A DNA stretch of 64,000 bases from Ascidiimonas aurantiaca (GCF_037646345.1 NZ_JBBEWR010000015.1:1-64000), one strand, 5' to 3'. Shown: positions 51,841-59,483, counted from the stretch's first letter. Numbers and translations are program-made. The notes: generated by a model not told the origin, from the sequence alone.

Positions 51841-53040
51841 ATGGGGAAAAAAGGTAAAACATATATTGCCATTGCCGGTTTACTGCTTGCTCTTTTTATT
51901 GTACTTGAATACAATAAACCCAGAAAAATAAACTGGTTTCCTTCATATGACCGTTCTCATAAAATACCTATGGGTACCCGGGTGTTTAATGAGCAATTGA
52001 ACGTAATGTACAGAGACCAGGTAAAAAATATCCGGAAACCTCCATATCAGTTCTTAAAACAGCAGCCCGATGCGAAAGGCATATATGTATTTGCCAACCA
52101 GACACTGGTTCTGGGAGAAGAGGAGTTTACAACCTTAATAGAATGGGTTGCCAAAGGAAATACTTTATGGGTGGCCGCCAATACTATTGAAGAAAAACTT
52201 ATGGATACCTTAGGGATAGAAAGTAAAAAAGTTACTAATTATGCTACACTAAAGGCAGATTACAGACTTGTACTTTCCAACCCTGTATTTAAAAATATAC
52301 CGGAAGCCGTGTATGACCGGGGGACTACTGTTTCCTATTTTAAGGCTAAAAAAGAAAGTGATTCTTCAGAAATACGTTCTCTCGGGAAAATTGTGATCAA
52401 CGCAGATAGCAGTTCTTATAAAAATATTATTCAAAGCTCCTTTGGAAACGGAAAAATTATACTTTCTCATTTTCCGGAAGCATTTACCAATTATTTTATT
52501 CTAAAAGAGCCCAATGATCAATATACCTCTGGTTTACTGTCTTATTTTCAGGACTATCCCACCATTTATATTGATAATTATTATAAGGCCGGAAAAAAAA
52601 TATACAGTTCTCCATTGTATTTACTTCTATCTACACGGGAGCTTAAATGGGCTTATTACATTACCCTAATAGCATTACTTATTTTCATCATTTTTGAAGG
52701 TAAAAGAAAACAACGCAGCATCCCCGTACTTGTACCTTTAAAAAACCAGTCGCTAAGCTTTGTAAAGACTATTGCCAATATGTACTTTGAAAAGAAGGAG
52801 CACAAGGCAATAGCCACATATCGTATTAAGTATTTTTTCGAGTCTTTGCGTAGAAAAAGTATGCTGAACTATGCAGAAACTGATGAGAAAGTTTTACAAA
52901 TTGCAGCAGAGAAAATGGGGAAAAGCCAGGAGACTGCCAAGAATCTTTTTAACAAAATCTCAGAGATAAGAGATAAACCCAAAATAACTAAAGAAGAGTT
53001 GTTAGAACTCAATGTAATGATAGAAACTTTTAACGAGTAA
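51841..53040 (+). CDS. DUF4350 domain protein
   Basis: The 399-residue protein has an N-terminal membrane helix (TYIAIAGLLLALFIVLEYN), an extracytoplasmic alpha/beta DUF4350 domain (about 25-240, with TRVFNEQLNVMY, GNTLWVAANTIEE and GNGKIILSHFPEAF) and a second membrane helix near residue 280. A cytoplasmic helical tail follows. The domain is structurally like GATase/ThuA folds but lacks a clear catalytic Cys. It lies between DUF4129 and MoxR genes, as in many Bacteroidota clusters. Confidence 0.85.
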   Translation: MGKKGKTYIAIAGLLLALFIVLEYNKPRKINWFPSYDRSHKIPMGTRVFNEQLNVMYRDQVKNIRKPPYQFLKQQPDAKGIYVFANQTLVLGEEEFTTLIEWVAKGNTLWVAANTIEEKLMDTLGIESKKVTNYATLKADYRLVLSNPVFKNIPEAVYDRGTTVSYFKAKKESDSSEIRSLGKIVINADSSSYKNIIQSSFGNGKIILSHFPEAFTNYFILKEPNDQYTSGLLSYFQDYPTIYIDNYYKAGKKIYSSPLYLLLSTRELKWAYYITLIALLIFIIFEGKRKQRSIPVLVPLKNQSLSFVKTIANMYFEKKEHKAIATYRIKYFFESLRRKSMLNYAETDEKVLQIAAEKMGKSQETAKNLFNKISEIRDKPKITKEELLELNVMIETFNE

Positions 53041-53044
53041 ATAT

Positions 53045-54031
53045 ATGGACTCAGAAAATAATATGGAATTTAAAAGCCGCATAGAACTTGAAAATCTGCA
53101 AAATGCGGTTACCGCCATTAAAACCGAATTAGGTAAAGTTATTGTAGGCCAGGAAACCTTTATTGAGCTGTTGCTGGCAGGTATTCTTGCCAACGGACAT
53201 GTATTGATTGAAGGTGTACCGGGTATAGCCAAAACTATAACGGCACGGCTTTTTGCCAAAACCCTAAAAACCAATTTTAGTAGAATACAGTTTACACCCG
53301 ACCTAATGCCCTCAGATATTCTTGGTACATCTGTACTTAACATGAAAACTTCTGATTTTGAGTTTAAAAAAGGGCCCATTTTTTCCAACATAGTGCTTAT
53401 AGATGAAATAAACCGGGCTCCTGCCAAAACACAGTCGGCCTTATTTGAAGTTATGGAAGAACGGCAAATTACTCTTGACGGAACAAAATACCCGATGGAC
53501 CCTCCATTTATGGTACTCGCTACCCAAAACCCAATAGAACAGGAAGGTACCTACGCACTTCCCGAGGCACAGTTAGATCGTTTTTTATTTAAGATTAAAA
53601 TAACATACCCGTCTCAGCAAGAAGAGATCGATATACTTAAAACTCATCACGACCGTAAAGGGGCGTCGCCCCATGCCAATGTTCATGCTATCCTGAAGCC
53701 TGAACAACTGGAGGATTATAAAAGGAAAGTTCAGGAAGTACTGGTAGAAGATAAATTACTTACCTATATAGCCGATATTGTTGTTAAAACACGCAACCAC
53801 CCGCATTTATTTCTTGGAGCTTCACCCAGAGCCTCCATTGCCGTTCTAAATACTGCTAAGGCCATAGCCGCTATGAACGGACGTGATTTCGTAGTGCCGG
53901 AAGATATAAAAAAGGTACTTTACCCTGTGCTTAACCATCGTATTCTCCTTGCTCCCGAGAGAGAAATGGAGGGTATGACCCCCGAAAACGTAATTGATAT
54001 GATCGTACAGTCTATCGAAATCCCAAGATAA
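53045..54031 (+). CDS. MoxR family AAA+ ATPase
   Basis: The 328-residue cytoplasmic protein has Walker A GVPGIAKT (about residue 57), Walker B VLIDEINRAPAKTQSAL, sensor 1 ATQNPIEQEGTYALPEAQLDRF and a C-terminal lid (ASPRASIAVL). MoxR ATPases act as chaperones that mature or load partner proteins, often with DUF58 and von Willebrand factor A proteins. It is the centre of the SpoIIM-DUF4129-DUF4350-MoxR-DUF58 operon. The next gene starts four bases downstream. Confidence 0.94.
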   Translation: MDSENNMEFKSRIELENLQNAVTAIKTELGKVIVGQETFIELLLAGILANGHVLIEGVPGIAKTITARLFAKTLKTNFSRIQFTPDLMPSDILGTSVLNMKTSDFEFKKGPIFSNIVLIDEINRAPAKTQSALFEVMEERQITLDGTKYPMDPPFMVLATQNPIEQEGTYALPEAQLDRFLFKIKITYPSQQEEIDILKTHHDRKGASPHANVHAILKPEQLEDYKRKVQEVLVEDKLLTYIADIVVKTRNHPHLFLGASPRASIAVLNTAKAIAAMNGRDFVVPEDIKKVLYPVLNHRILLAPEREMEGMTPENVIDMIVQSIEIPR

Positions 54032-54034
54032 AGT

Positions 54035-55369
54035 ATGCTTCATTTCATAAAAGCATTTTACTTTTGTAACCGTTTCTTTAAAGTACTGCTCGGCCTGGCC
54101 TTTCTGTTCTTACTGTCGTACTGGTTTAAAGAATGGTATGCCATTATATGGCTGGGCGTTATGACCCTGGTGGTAGCAGTTTTAATTGATATTTTGCTGC
54201 TTTTTATTCCAAAAAGTGCACTAAAGGCACACCGCCACCTGCCAGATAAATTTTCAAATAGTGATGAAAATCCGGTTCCTGTTACTATTCAAAATTTATA
54301 CAATTTTAAAACTGAAATAACAGTTATAGATGAGTTGCCCGTGCAGTTCCAAAAAAGAGATTTTAGGTATGTATGCCGGATAGGTCCCGGAAAAAAACAC
54401 GATTTTGAGTACCTGGTAAGGCCCCTGGAAAGAGGCGTATATACTTTTGGAAAACTCAACGTTTATGTAACGTCTCCTTTAGGGCTTATAAAAAGGAGAT
54501 ATCATTTTCTAAATGAACAAGAGGTACTGGTATATCCTTCCTTTATTCAAATGCAGAAGTATGATTTCCTCGCTATTAGTCAACATCTTACACTGGCCGG
54601 ACTCAAAAAAATAAGGAAAATTGGCCACACTACTGAATTCGAGCAGATAAAGGAATATATTCCCGGAGAAGATTTTCGTACCGTAAACTGGAAAGCAACC
54701 GCAAAACGGTCACAACTCATGGTCAATCAATATCAGGATGAGCGGTCACAACCCGTGTATTCTTTTATAGATACCGGCAGGGCCATGAAAATGCCTTTTA
54801 ACGAACTTAAACTATTGGATTACGCTATTAATTCTACACTTGCCTTTACCAATGTTGCTCTCAAAAAACACGATAAAGCGGGTATGCTTTCTTTTGATAA
54901 AACCGTAGATCACTTTGTACCTGCTCTACAAAAATCAGCTCAGTTACATACCGTGATGGAGCATCTCTACAATATAGACACCCAATTCCCCGATGCTGAT
55001 TTTGGATACCTGTACGCTTTTGTACGACGAAAAATATCTCATAGAAGCCTGCTCATGTTATATACTAATTTTGAGCATATCTCAGCATTAAAGAGACAAC
55101 TGCCCTATCTAAAAGGTATAGCTCAAAAGCATTTATTAATCGTTATTTTTTTTGAGAATACCCAATTACAACAATTGGTTCATAAAAAAGCAGATAGCCT
55201 TCAGGAAATTTATCATAAAGCACTGGCCCAAAAATTTACTTTTGAAAAAAGACTTATGCAGCAAGAATTATTAAAATGCGGAATACAAACCATTCTTACC
55301 GCACCGGAAAACCTTACTATTAATGCCATTAACAAATATCTGGAAGTAAAAGCCAGAGGTATGCTATAA
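54035..55369 (+). CDS. DUF58 domain protein (MoxR partner)
   Basis: The 444-residue protein has two N-terminal membrane helices. Its DUF58 domain has the diagnostic EFEQIKEYIPGEDFRTVNWKATAKR segment near residue 210 and a degenerate von Willebrand factor A fold (VYSFIDTGRAMKM, DYAINSTLAFTNVALK). It is the expected binding partner of MoxR. It closes the operon; no terminator-like hairpin is seen immediately after it. Confidence 0.92.
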   Translation: MLHFIKAFYFCNRFFKVLLGLAFLFLLSYWFKEWYAIIWLGVMTLVVAVLIDILLLFIPKSALKAHRHLPDKFSNSDENPVPVTIQNLYNFKTEITVIDELPVQFQKRDFRYVCRIGPGKKHDFEYLVRPLERGVYTFGKLNVYVTSPLGLIKRRYHFLNEQEVLVYPSFIQMQKYDFLAISQHLTLAGLKKIRKIGHTTEFEQIKEYIPGEDFRTVNWKATAKRSQLMVNQYQDERSQPVYSFIDTGRAMKMPFNELKLLDYAINSTLAFTNVALKKHDKAGMLSFDKTVDHFVPALQKSAQLHTVMEHLYNIDTQFPDADFGYLYAFVRRKISHRSLLMLYTNFEHISALKRQLPYLKGIAQKHLLIVIFFENTQLQQLVHKKADSLQEIYHKALAQKFTFEKRLMQQELLKCGIQTILTAPENLTINAINKYLEVKARGML

Positions 55370-55506
55370 CTTGGTAAAACAGAAAAAACCCTTCAGGTAC
55401 AGAAATCTACAGTTCATTCAGTAAATACTACAATACGTACTTATTTATTATATTACGTAGAGTGTTTCCAGCATCTTTGCAGTGTAAATCATTAAAAAAT
55501 TCACTC

Positions 55507-55938
55507 ATGAAAACACTAAAACTATTCGCAGTATTGTTAATGACCACATCACTGTCTTTTGCTCAGGACACAGATACGGAAAGTAAAAAAGTAACTATAG
55601 AAATAACCATTGACAACCTTCGCAATGAAAAAGGCCAGGTAGTACTTGCCTTGCATACCAAAGACACCTTTATGAAAGGAAAAGGTATTGCAAATGTATT
55701 GGCTACAGTAGAAGGCAATGTGGCAAAAGGTATTTTTGATGATGTGGCACCCGGTTCTTATGCCATACTGGCACTTCACGATGAAAACTCAAATGGACGA
55801 ATGGATTTTGACAGTAGTGGTATGCCGCTGGAAGACTTTGGCAGCAGTAATAATGTAATGGTAATGGGGCCTCCTACGTATGAGGATGCTGAATTTACCG
55901 TAAATGACAAAAACCTTAATCTAAACATACGTTTTTAA
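55507..55938 (+). CDS. Secreted DUF2141 domain protein
   Basis: The 143-residue protein starts at ATG 55507 with a signal peptide (MKTLKLFAVLLMTTSLSFAQ). A single DUF2141 domain follows: VTIEITIDNLRNEKGQVVLALHTKDTF, DDVAPGSYAILALHDENSNGRMDF and PLEDFGSSNNVMVMGPPTY. This beta-sandwich family of Bacteroidota and Proteobacteria has no known biochemical role. A longer frame upstream would put residues before the signal peptide and is rejected. Its own terminator follows. Confidence 0.9.
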   Translation: MKTLKLFAVLLMTTSLSFAQDTDTESKKVTIEITIDNLRNEKGQVVLALHTKDTFMKGKGIANVLATVEGNVAKGIFDDVAPGSYAILALHDENSNGRMDFDSSGMPLEDFGSSNNVMVMGPPTYEDAEFTVNDKNLNLNIRF

Positions 55939-55941
55939 TAA

Positions 55942-55980
55942 GAAAGCCGGGAAAGTTGACACTTTCCCGGCTTTTCTTTA
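55942..55980. terminator. Bidirectional terminator between DUF2141 and dps
   Basis: Arms gaaagccgggaaagt and actttcccggctttt (55942-55956 and 55961-55975) around a ttgac-type loop, with T-runs on both sides. The convergent genes share it. Confidence 0.92.
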
Positions 55981-55991
55981 TTTGTCATAAC

Positions 55992-56471
55992 TCAAACACT
56001 TTCATTGAGCCATGCTTTCATCATCCATATAGTCTTTTCCTGTTCCTTTATGAAGTCACTTACCATAGAATTGGTTCCTTCATCGCCCAAATCGCCAGAT
56101 CTATCAAGGATATAGCGTTCTATTTGCAATAATTCTGTTAATGAGTTTACCACCAGGGTCACCGCTTTTTCATCTATCGAAATGTTTTTACCTACAGGTA
56201 CTTCAGCAACTTCTGTGTAATCACTAAATGTGTGTAAAGGCACACCCCCAAGCGTAAGCACTCTTTCTGCTACCATATCTACTTTTAATTGAGCATCGGT
56301 ATAGAGCTCTTCAAATTTGGCATGGAGGTCAAAAAAACCTTTTCCTTTTATGTTCCAGTGAATACCCCGTAAGTTTTGGTAATACACCTGAAAATTGGCT
56401 AATAGTTTGTTGAGATCTTTTATTAATTCTTCGGTTTTGGATACATCCAATCCAAGGCTATTTACACTCAT
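55992..56471 (-). CDS. dps: Dps family DNA-binding ferritin-like protein
   Basis: Dps dodecamers oxidise and store iron and shield DNA under oxidative stress. The 159-residue protein carries the ferroxidase-site residues in NLRGIHWNIKGKGFFDLHAKFEELYTDAQLKVDMVAERVL (His, His, Asp, Glu). The helical length is normal and the N-terminus is short. It is divergent from oxyR, with 114 bases between the starts; OxyR control of dps is well known in other bacteria. Confidence 0.93.
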   Translation of the reverse strand: MSVNSLGLDVSKTEELIKDLNKLLANFQVYYQNLRGIHWNIKGKGFFDLHAKFEELYTDAQLKVDMVAERVLTLGGVPLHTFSDYTEVAEVPVGKNISIDEKAVTLVVNSLTELLQIERYILDRSGDLGDEGTNSMVSDFIKEQEKTIWMMKAWLNESV

Positions 56472-56522
56472 ATCAATATATTTTAAAGGTTGTGAAATAC
56501 AATTTAAAATTAACCGTAAAAA

Positions 56523-56582
56523 GATAGTTTTAAATAATAAGTTTTATCGATTGTTTTTATATTTTTATTGTCTTAAACTATC
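56523..56582. promoter_or_regulatory. Inverted repeat in the dps-oxyR intergenic region
   Basis: GATAGTTTTAA (56523-56533) and TTAAACTATC (56573-56582) are inverted, with one extra base, and include the ATAG/CTAT half-sites known from OxyR binding. The outer half lies four bases before the oxyR start. It could be an OxyR operator serving both divergent genes. Spacing differs from the E. coli pattern, so this is tentative. Confidence 0.35.
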
Positions 56583-56585
56583 GCA

Positions 56586-57530
56586 ATGACAATTACACAA
56601 CTTCAATACGTTTTGGCTGTAGCAGAGTACAAAAACTTTACACTGGCTGCCGAAAAAAGCTTTGTTACTCAACCTACATTAAGCATGCAAATACAAAAAC
56701 TGGAAGACGAGCTGGACATACTTATTTTTGACAGAAGTAAGAAACCCATTCAACTAACAGAAATAGGAAAAAAAATAGTGGAACAGGCACGTAACATTGT
56801 AAATGAATCCGGTCGCATTAAAGATATTGTAGATCAGCAAAAAGGATTTTTAGGTGGAGAGTTCAAGCTGGGAATTATCCCCACCATTATGCCCACTTTG
56901 CTCCCTATGTTCCTTAAAAGTTTTTCTAAAAAACACCCTAAAGTTAAACTCAAAATAGAAGAACTACATACACAGGCTATTATTCAGAAGCTTTTAGACG
57001 GGCATTTGGATGCAGCTATAGCGGCTACTCCGTTACAAAATGATCACATCAGGGAAAAAGTTCTGTATTATGAACCGTTTGTAGGCTATATACCAGATGA
57101 TCACAGACTGCACACATCAGAAAAAATCAATACTTCCGATCTCAATGTAGATGATATTTTATTATTGGAAGACGGCCATTGCTTCAGAAATCATGTGCTA
57201 AATCTTTGCAGTAACCAAAAGAATTTCAGTAATGACCATTTTCAGTTAGAAAGCGGTAGTTTTGAAACTATGGTTAAACTGGCCAATGAAGGACTCGGCA
57301 TGACACTGCTACCCTATTTACATACCTTAGATCTCCCTGAGGAACAAAAACAGTATCTTCATTTTTTCAACGATCCCAGTCCCGCGAGAGAGGTGAGCCT
57401 TATTTATCATAGAAGCGAACTCAAAATACACATCATCGAGGCATTAAAGGATGTTATATCGGGAATTATAAGAGGGGCCATTGCCTTTCATAATGTTAGG
57501 ATTATTAGCCCTGTAGGAAAAAAGAAATAA
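56586..57530 (+). CDS. oxyR: Peroxide-sensing LysR-family regulator OxyR
   Basis: OxyR activates antioxidant genes when hydrogen peroxide oxidises a Cys pair. The 314-residue protein has the LysR winged helix-turn-helix (QLQYVLAVAEYKNFTLAAEKS) and a substrate-binding domain. Its ILLLEDGHCFRNHVLNLC segment places Cys at residues 199 and 208, exactly the E. coli positions and spacing. It should therefore be redox-active. It is divergent from dps, its likely target, and stands directly upstream of the precursor-peptide array in the same orientation (68 bases apart), but no functional tie is shown. Confidence 0.93.
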   Translation: MTITQLQYVLAVAEYKNFTLAAEKSFVTQPTLSMQIQKLEDELDILIFDRSKKPIQLTEIGKKIVEQARNIVNESGRIKDIVDQQKGFLGGEFKLGIIPTIMPTLLPMFLKSFSKKHPKVKLKIEELHTQAIIQKLLDGHLDAAIAATPLQNDHIREKVLYYEPFVGYIPDDHRLHTSEKINTSDLNVDDILLLEDGHCFRNHVLNLCSNQKNFSNDHFQLESGSFETMVKLANEGLGMTLLPYLHTLDLPEEQKQYLHFFNDPSPAREVSLIYHRSELKIHIIEALKDVISGIIRGAIAFHNVRIISPVGKKK

Positions 57531-57563
57531 TAAAACTGGATTTTTTTTATAAATAAAATACGT

Positions 57564-57590
57564 ATTTTTAGTTATTAAATAACTAAAAAT
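57564..57590. promoter_or_regulatory. 27-bp palindrome before precursor gene 1
   Basis: Perfect inverted repeat of 13-bp arms around a single central base (57577), seven bases before the first precursor ATG. In DNA it could be an operator; in RNA it could be a hairpin that hides the ribosome-binding region. There is no T-run placed to make it a terminator for oxyR, although it is AT-only apart from one G-C pair per arm. Confidence 0.6.
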
Positions 57591-57597
57591 TAACGTA

Positions 57598-57807
57598 ATG
57601 AAGAAAAAAAGTGTTAAAAAAAGTTTATCGTTAAACAAAAAAACAATTGGTAATTTAAGTGGCATTCATGGAGGGCGCCCTCCTCATAATGGCAGTGACC
57701 CGGCAGAGCCACAACCCCTTACTATTGAAACTGTTTGTTGGACCCAGTCAAGAGATATTGCATCCAACTGTTGGTGTTCTTCCGGTGATAGTTTTGAATG
57801 TCCCTAA
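57598..57807 (+). CDS. RiPP precursor peptide 1 (class I lanthipeptide-type leader)
   Basis: The 69-residue peptide has a basic leader MKKKSVKKSLSLNKKTIGNL and a GG at residues 25-26. The core is 43 residues with Cys 47, 58, 60 and 68. The core contains C-S-S-G-D-S-F-E-C (C-x-S-x5-C). The leader matches the Bacteroidota class I lanthipeptide / natural-product precursor family, in which a peptidase cuts after GG. It has its own terminator (57825-57852), so it is transcribed separately from the other twelve, beginning with a palindrome before its ATG. The modification type (lanthionine, disulfide or other) is not shown by sequence. Confidence 0.78.
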   Translation: MKKKSVKKSLSLNKKTIGNLSGIHGGRPPHNGSDPAEPQPLTIETVCWTQSRDIASNCWCSSGDSFECP

Positions 57808-57824
57808 TTTAATTAAAACATGAT

Positions 57825-57852
57825 AAAAAGCAGGGCTGTCGCCCTGCTTTTT
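57825..57852 (+). terminator. Intrinsic terminator of precursor gene 1
   Basis: aaaaagcagggc, loop tgtc, gccctgcttttt, a perfect 12-bp stem ending in a T-run, 17 bases after the stop codon. Confidence 0.93.
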
Positions 57853-58091
57853 GTTTATATATCCGCATGAAAATCAGGATTTTTCCCCTTTATTACTTAT
57901 ATCTTTTTCCATATTTTTAAAGTGTTATTATTACCAAATAAACCTATCTTAAATATTGGTTTGCTAAAACCAACTTATTAGCTTTTTCGAAAAAAACGGG
58001 AGTGTTAAACTCCTGTTTTTTAATGTTAAATTTAAATTTTGTAGTAAAATATTACTTAAATTTAAGTTTTAATCATATAATATTGTAGGCT
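57853..58091 (+). other. Gap between precursor 1 and 2, with structured RNA signals
   Basis: No gene is recognised. There is a small hairpin ttggttt-gcta-aaaccaa near 57957-57974. Then cgggagt-gttaa-actcctg followed by six T's (57997-58021) forms an intrinsic-terminator-like structure although no gene precedes it. The remaining 70 bases, which should hold the promoter of the main array, are AT-rich with no clear consensus. Confidence 0.4.
57997..58021 (+). terminator. Orphan terminator-like hairpin
   Basis: cgggagt, loop gttaa, actcctg (one G-U pair), then tttttt. It follows no coding sequence and may end a small RNA or back up the precursor 1 terminator. Confidence 0.65.
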
Positions 58092-58268
58092 ATGAAAACC
58101 TATATAAAAAAGAAAAAGCTTAGTATTTCAAAGCAAACTATTCTTTCATTACAAGGAGGTATTGATCATTCAGGAGCTTCAAAAGAAGATAGCTGTTTGT
58201 GTGCCAGTGAAGGTCCTCCCTGTAAGAGTGGCTTCACTCTATGTGAAGAGACCAATATACCTGTATAA
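58092..58268 (+). CDS. RiPP precursor peptide 2
   Basis: The 58-residue peptide has leader MKTYIKKKKLSISKQTILSL and GG at residues 22-23. The core is 35 residues with Cys 35, 37, 44 and 51, written CLC-x4-PPC-x6-C. It keeps the core motif C-x-S-x4-C (Cys 37 to 44). The Cys spacing is identical to precursor 3, so the two are paralogues. Under 60 codons, it is easily missed by gene finders. No SD sequence is present; the upstream region is A-rich. Confidence 0.78.
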   Translation: MKTYIKKKKLSISKQTILSLQGGIDHSGASKEDSCLCASEGPPCKSGFTLCEETNIPV

Positions 58269-58312
58269 TATTTATCCAAAATAATTTTTAACTAACAATT
58301 TTAAACGACAAA

Positions 58313-58528
58313 ATGAAAAAATCAGATCTTCACAAAAAACTCCATCTGTCTAAAGAAACCATCAGCCACATTAAAGGCGGATTTCTTTTAATAAATAATC
58401 AAATACATACCTTGCAACCCGGACAAACAGGGAACACCTGTTTATGCATGACTTATGATCCGCCATGCGACAGTAATCGTACACACTGTGAGCCCGTTCA
58501 ACTAACAAATGAAGCATTAAATAAATAA
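58313..58528 (+). CDS. RiPP precursor peptide 3
   Basis: The 71-residue peptide has leader MKKSDLHKKLHLSKETISHI and GG at 22-23. The core is 48 residues with Cys 43, 45, 52 and 59 (CLC-x4-PPC-x6-C), the same spacing as precursor 2. The core motif is CMTYDPPC (C-x-T-x4-C). A long, cysteine-free stretch lies between GG and Cys 43, and the last twelve residues are also cysteine-free. It starts 44 bases after precursor 2 ends. Confidence 0.8.
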   Translation: MKKSDLHKKLHLSKETISHIKGGFLLINNQIHTLQPGQTGNTCLCMTYDPPCDSNRTHCEPVQLTNEALNK

Positions 58529-58555
58529 TAGTAATATTTCTAAAAAAGTAACCAA

Positions 58556-58720
58556 ATGAAAAAGCTTTCAAGCAAAAAACTCAGTATTTCAAAGAAAACC
58601 ATCAGTGCTATTTCTATCCTGAAAGGAGGATTGTTAAATAATCAAGGGCTTCCTACTGTAGAAGGTTGTGTGTCCGACATTAGGATATGTGATCCTGTTT
58701 CTTTTGCGGGAGGATGCTAG
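58556..58720 (+). CDS. RiPP precursor peptide 4
   Basis: The 54-residue peptide is the shortest of the array. Leader MKKLSSKKLSISKKTISAIS, GG at 24-25 and core of 29 residues with Cys 38, 45 and 54 (the C-terminal residue). The core motif is CVSDIRIC (C-x-S-x4-C), closely like CVTDPRIC in precursor 13. It starts 27 bases after precursor 3 ends. Confidence 0.76.
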   Translation: MKKLSSKKLSISKKTISAISILKGGLLNNQGLPTVEGCVSDIRICDPVSFAGGC

Positions 58721-58792
58721 CACCCATACGTGTGTGACCACCTGTTTAGTACCATACATAAGTATCATTTAACTAATTATAATTACCAATAC

Positions 58793-59005
58793 ATGAAAAA
58801 AAAGAAAATCAGCCAAAAACTAACCGTTAGCAAAAACACCATCAGTCGCCTTCAAAAAGAGGATATAAAAGGGGGGTTGGAACTTACTGATCCCAGGATA
58901 GCGGCTTGTTTTACACATCCTATGAACTGTATTAGATGGACTGTAAATGATTTACGATGCCAGGATGATACACCTTCTAATGGTAATATATGCGTATCCG
59001 GTTAA
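58793..59005 (+). CDS. RiPP precursor peptide 5
   Basis: The 70-residue peptide is called from the ATG at 58793 (MKKKKISQKLTVSKNTISRL); a frame extending upstream to 58730 lacks leader character. GG is at 27-28. The core is 42 residues with Cys 39, 46, 56 and 67. The core motif is CFTHPMNC. It is a clear paralogue of precursor 6 (identical Cys spacing 7-10-11, shared TDPR(I/V)AACFT). The N-terminal core carries Asp-Pro-Arg before the first Cys. Confidence 0.8.
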   Translation: MKKKKISQKLTVSKNTISRLQKEDIKGGLELTDPRIAACFTHPMNCIRWTVNDLRCQDDTPSNGNICVSG

Positions 59006-59032
59006 TCATTAAACCTTTATAAAATACTAATT

Positions 59033-59236
59033 ATGAAAAAAAAGAGAATCAACCAAAAACTGGAGCTTTTCAGAAGCACCATTAGTACTTTAGATACCGT
59101 TAAGGGCGGATTGCCCTATACCGACCCAAGAGTGGCTGCATGTTTTACCTATCGCACTAATTGTGTGGTTGATGAAACCAGAAATCTGGATTGTGATGAT
59201 TTTGCTGTTCCTTCAAGAGATATCTGTACGTTTTAA
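59033..59236 (+). CDS. RiPP precursor peptide 6
   Basis: The 67-residue peptide has leader MKKKRINQKLELFRSTISTL and GG at 25-26. The core is 41 residues with Cys 37, 44, 54 and 65 and core motif CFTYRTNC. Cys spacing equals that of precursor 5, and the core begins with the same T-D-P-R-V-A-A-C run. It is a tandem duplicate that has diverged in the intervening residues, as expected of products under selection for new sequence. Confidence 0.82.
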   Translation: MKKKRINQKLELFRSTISTLDTVKGGLPYTDPRVAACFTYRTNCVVDETRNLDCDDFAVPSRDICTF

Positions 59237-59270
59237 TAGTAAAGTACATATCATACTTAAAATAGAAATC

Positions 59271-59471
59271 ATGAAAAAAAAGCAATCTTTTCAAAAACTT
59301 ATACTATCTAAAAAGGTGGTAAGCAAACTTACGCATCAAAGAGGAGGCCGTTTCCCATTTCCGGAAACCCTTGAAAGAACCTGTTTAACCAACCCGGTAC
59401 TTTGTGACCCGGTATCCGTTCCTTTGTGTGATACCTTTCACACCTGTCCGAACCTTTGTACCATAGAGTAA
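59271..59471 (+). CDS. RiPP precursor peptide 7
   Basis: The 66-residue peptide is called from ATG 59271 (MKKKQSFQKLILSKKVVSKL), not from the longer upstream frame. GG is at 25-26. The core is 40 residues with Cys 38, 45, 53, 59 and 63. Core motif CLTNPVLC. It resembles precursor 9 in Cys spacing (7-8-6-4 against 7-9-6-4). An intrinsic terminator follows 13 bases after the stop. Confidence 0.78.
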   Translation: MKKKQSFQKLILSKKVVSKLTHQRGGRFPFPETLERTCLTNPVLCDPVSVPLCDTFHTCPNLCTIE

Positions 59472-59483
59472 ATAATAATCGAG

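Noticed and set aside
57867..57920. 17-codon frame between precursor 1 and 2
   Set aside because: It has no leader features, no GG and no cysteines; it is probably part of the non-coding gap.
58730..58792. Upstream extension of precursor 5 (and similar extensions before 7 and 9)
   Set aside because: The added residues are not leader-like, whereas the internal ATG followed by MKKKK aligns with the other twelve leaders.
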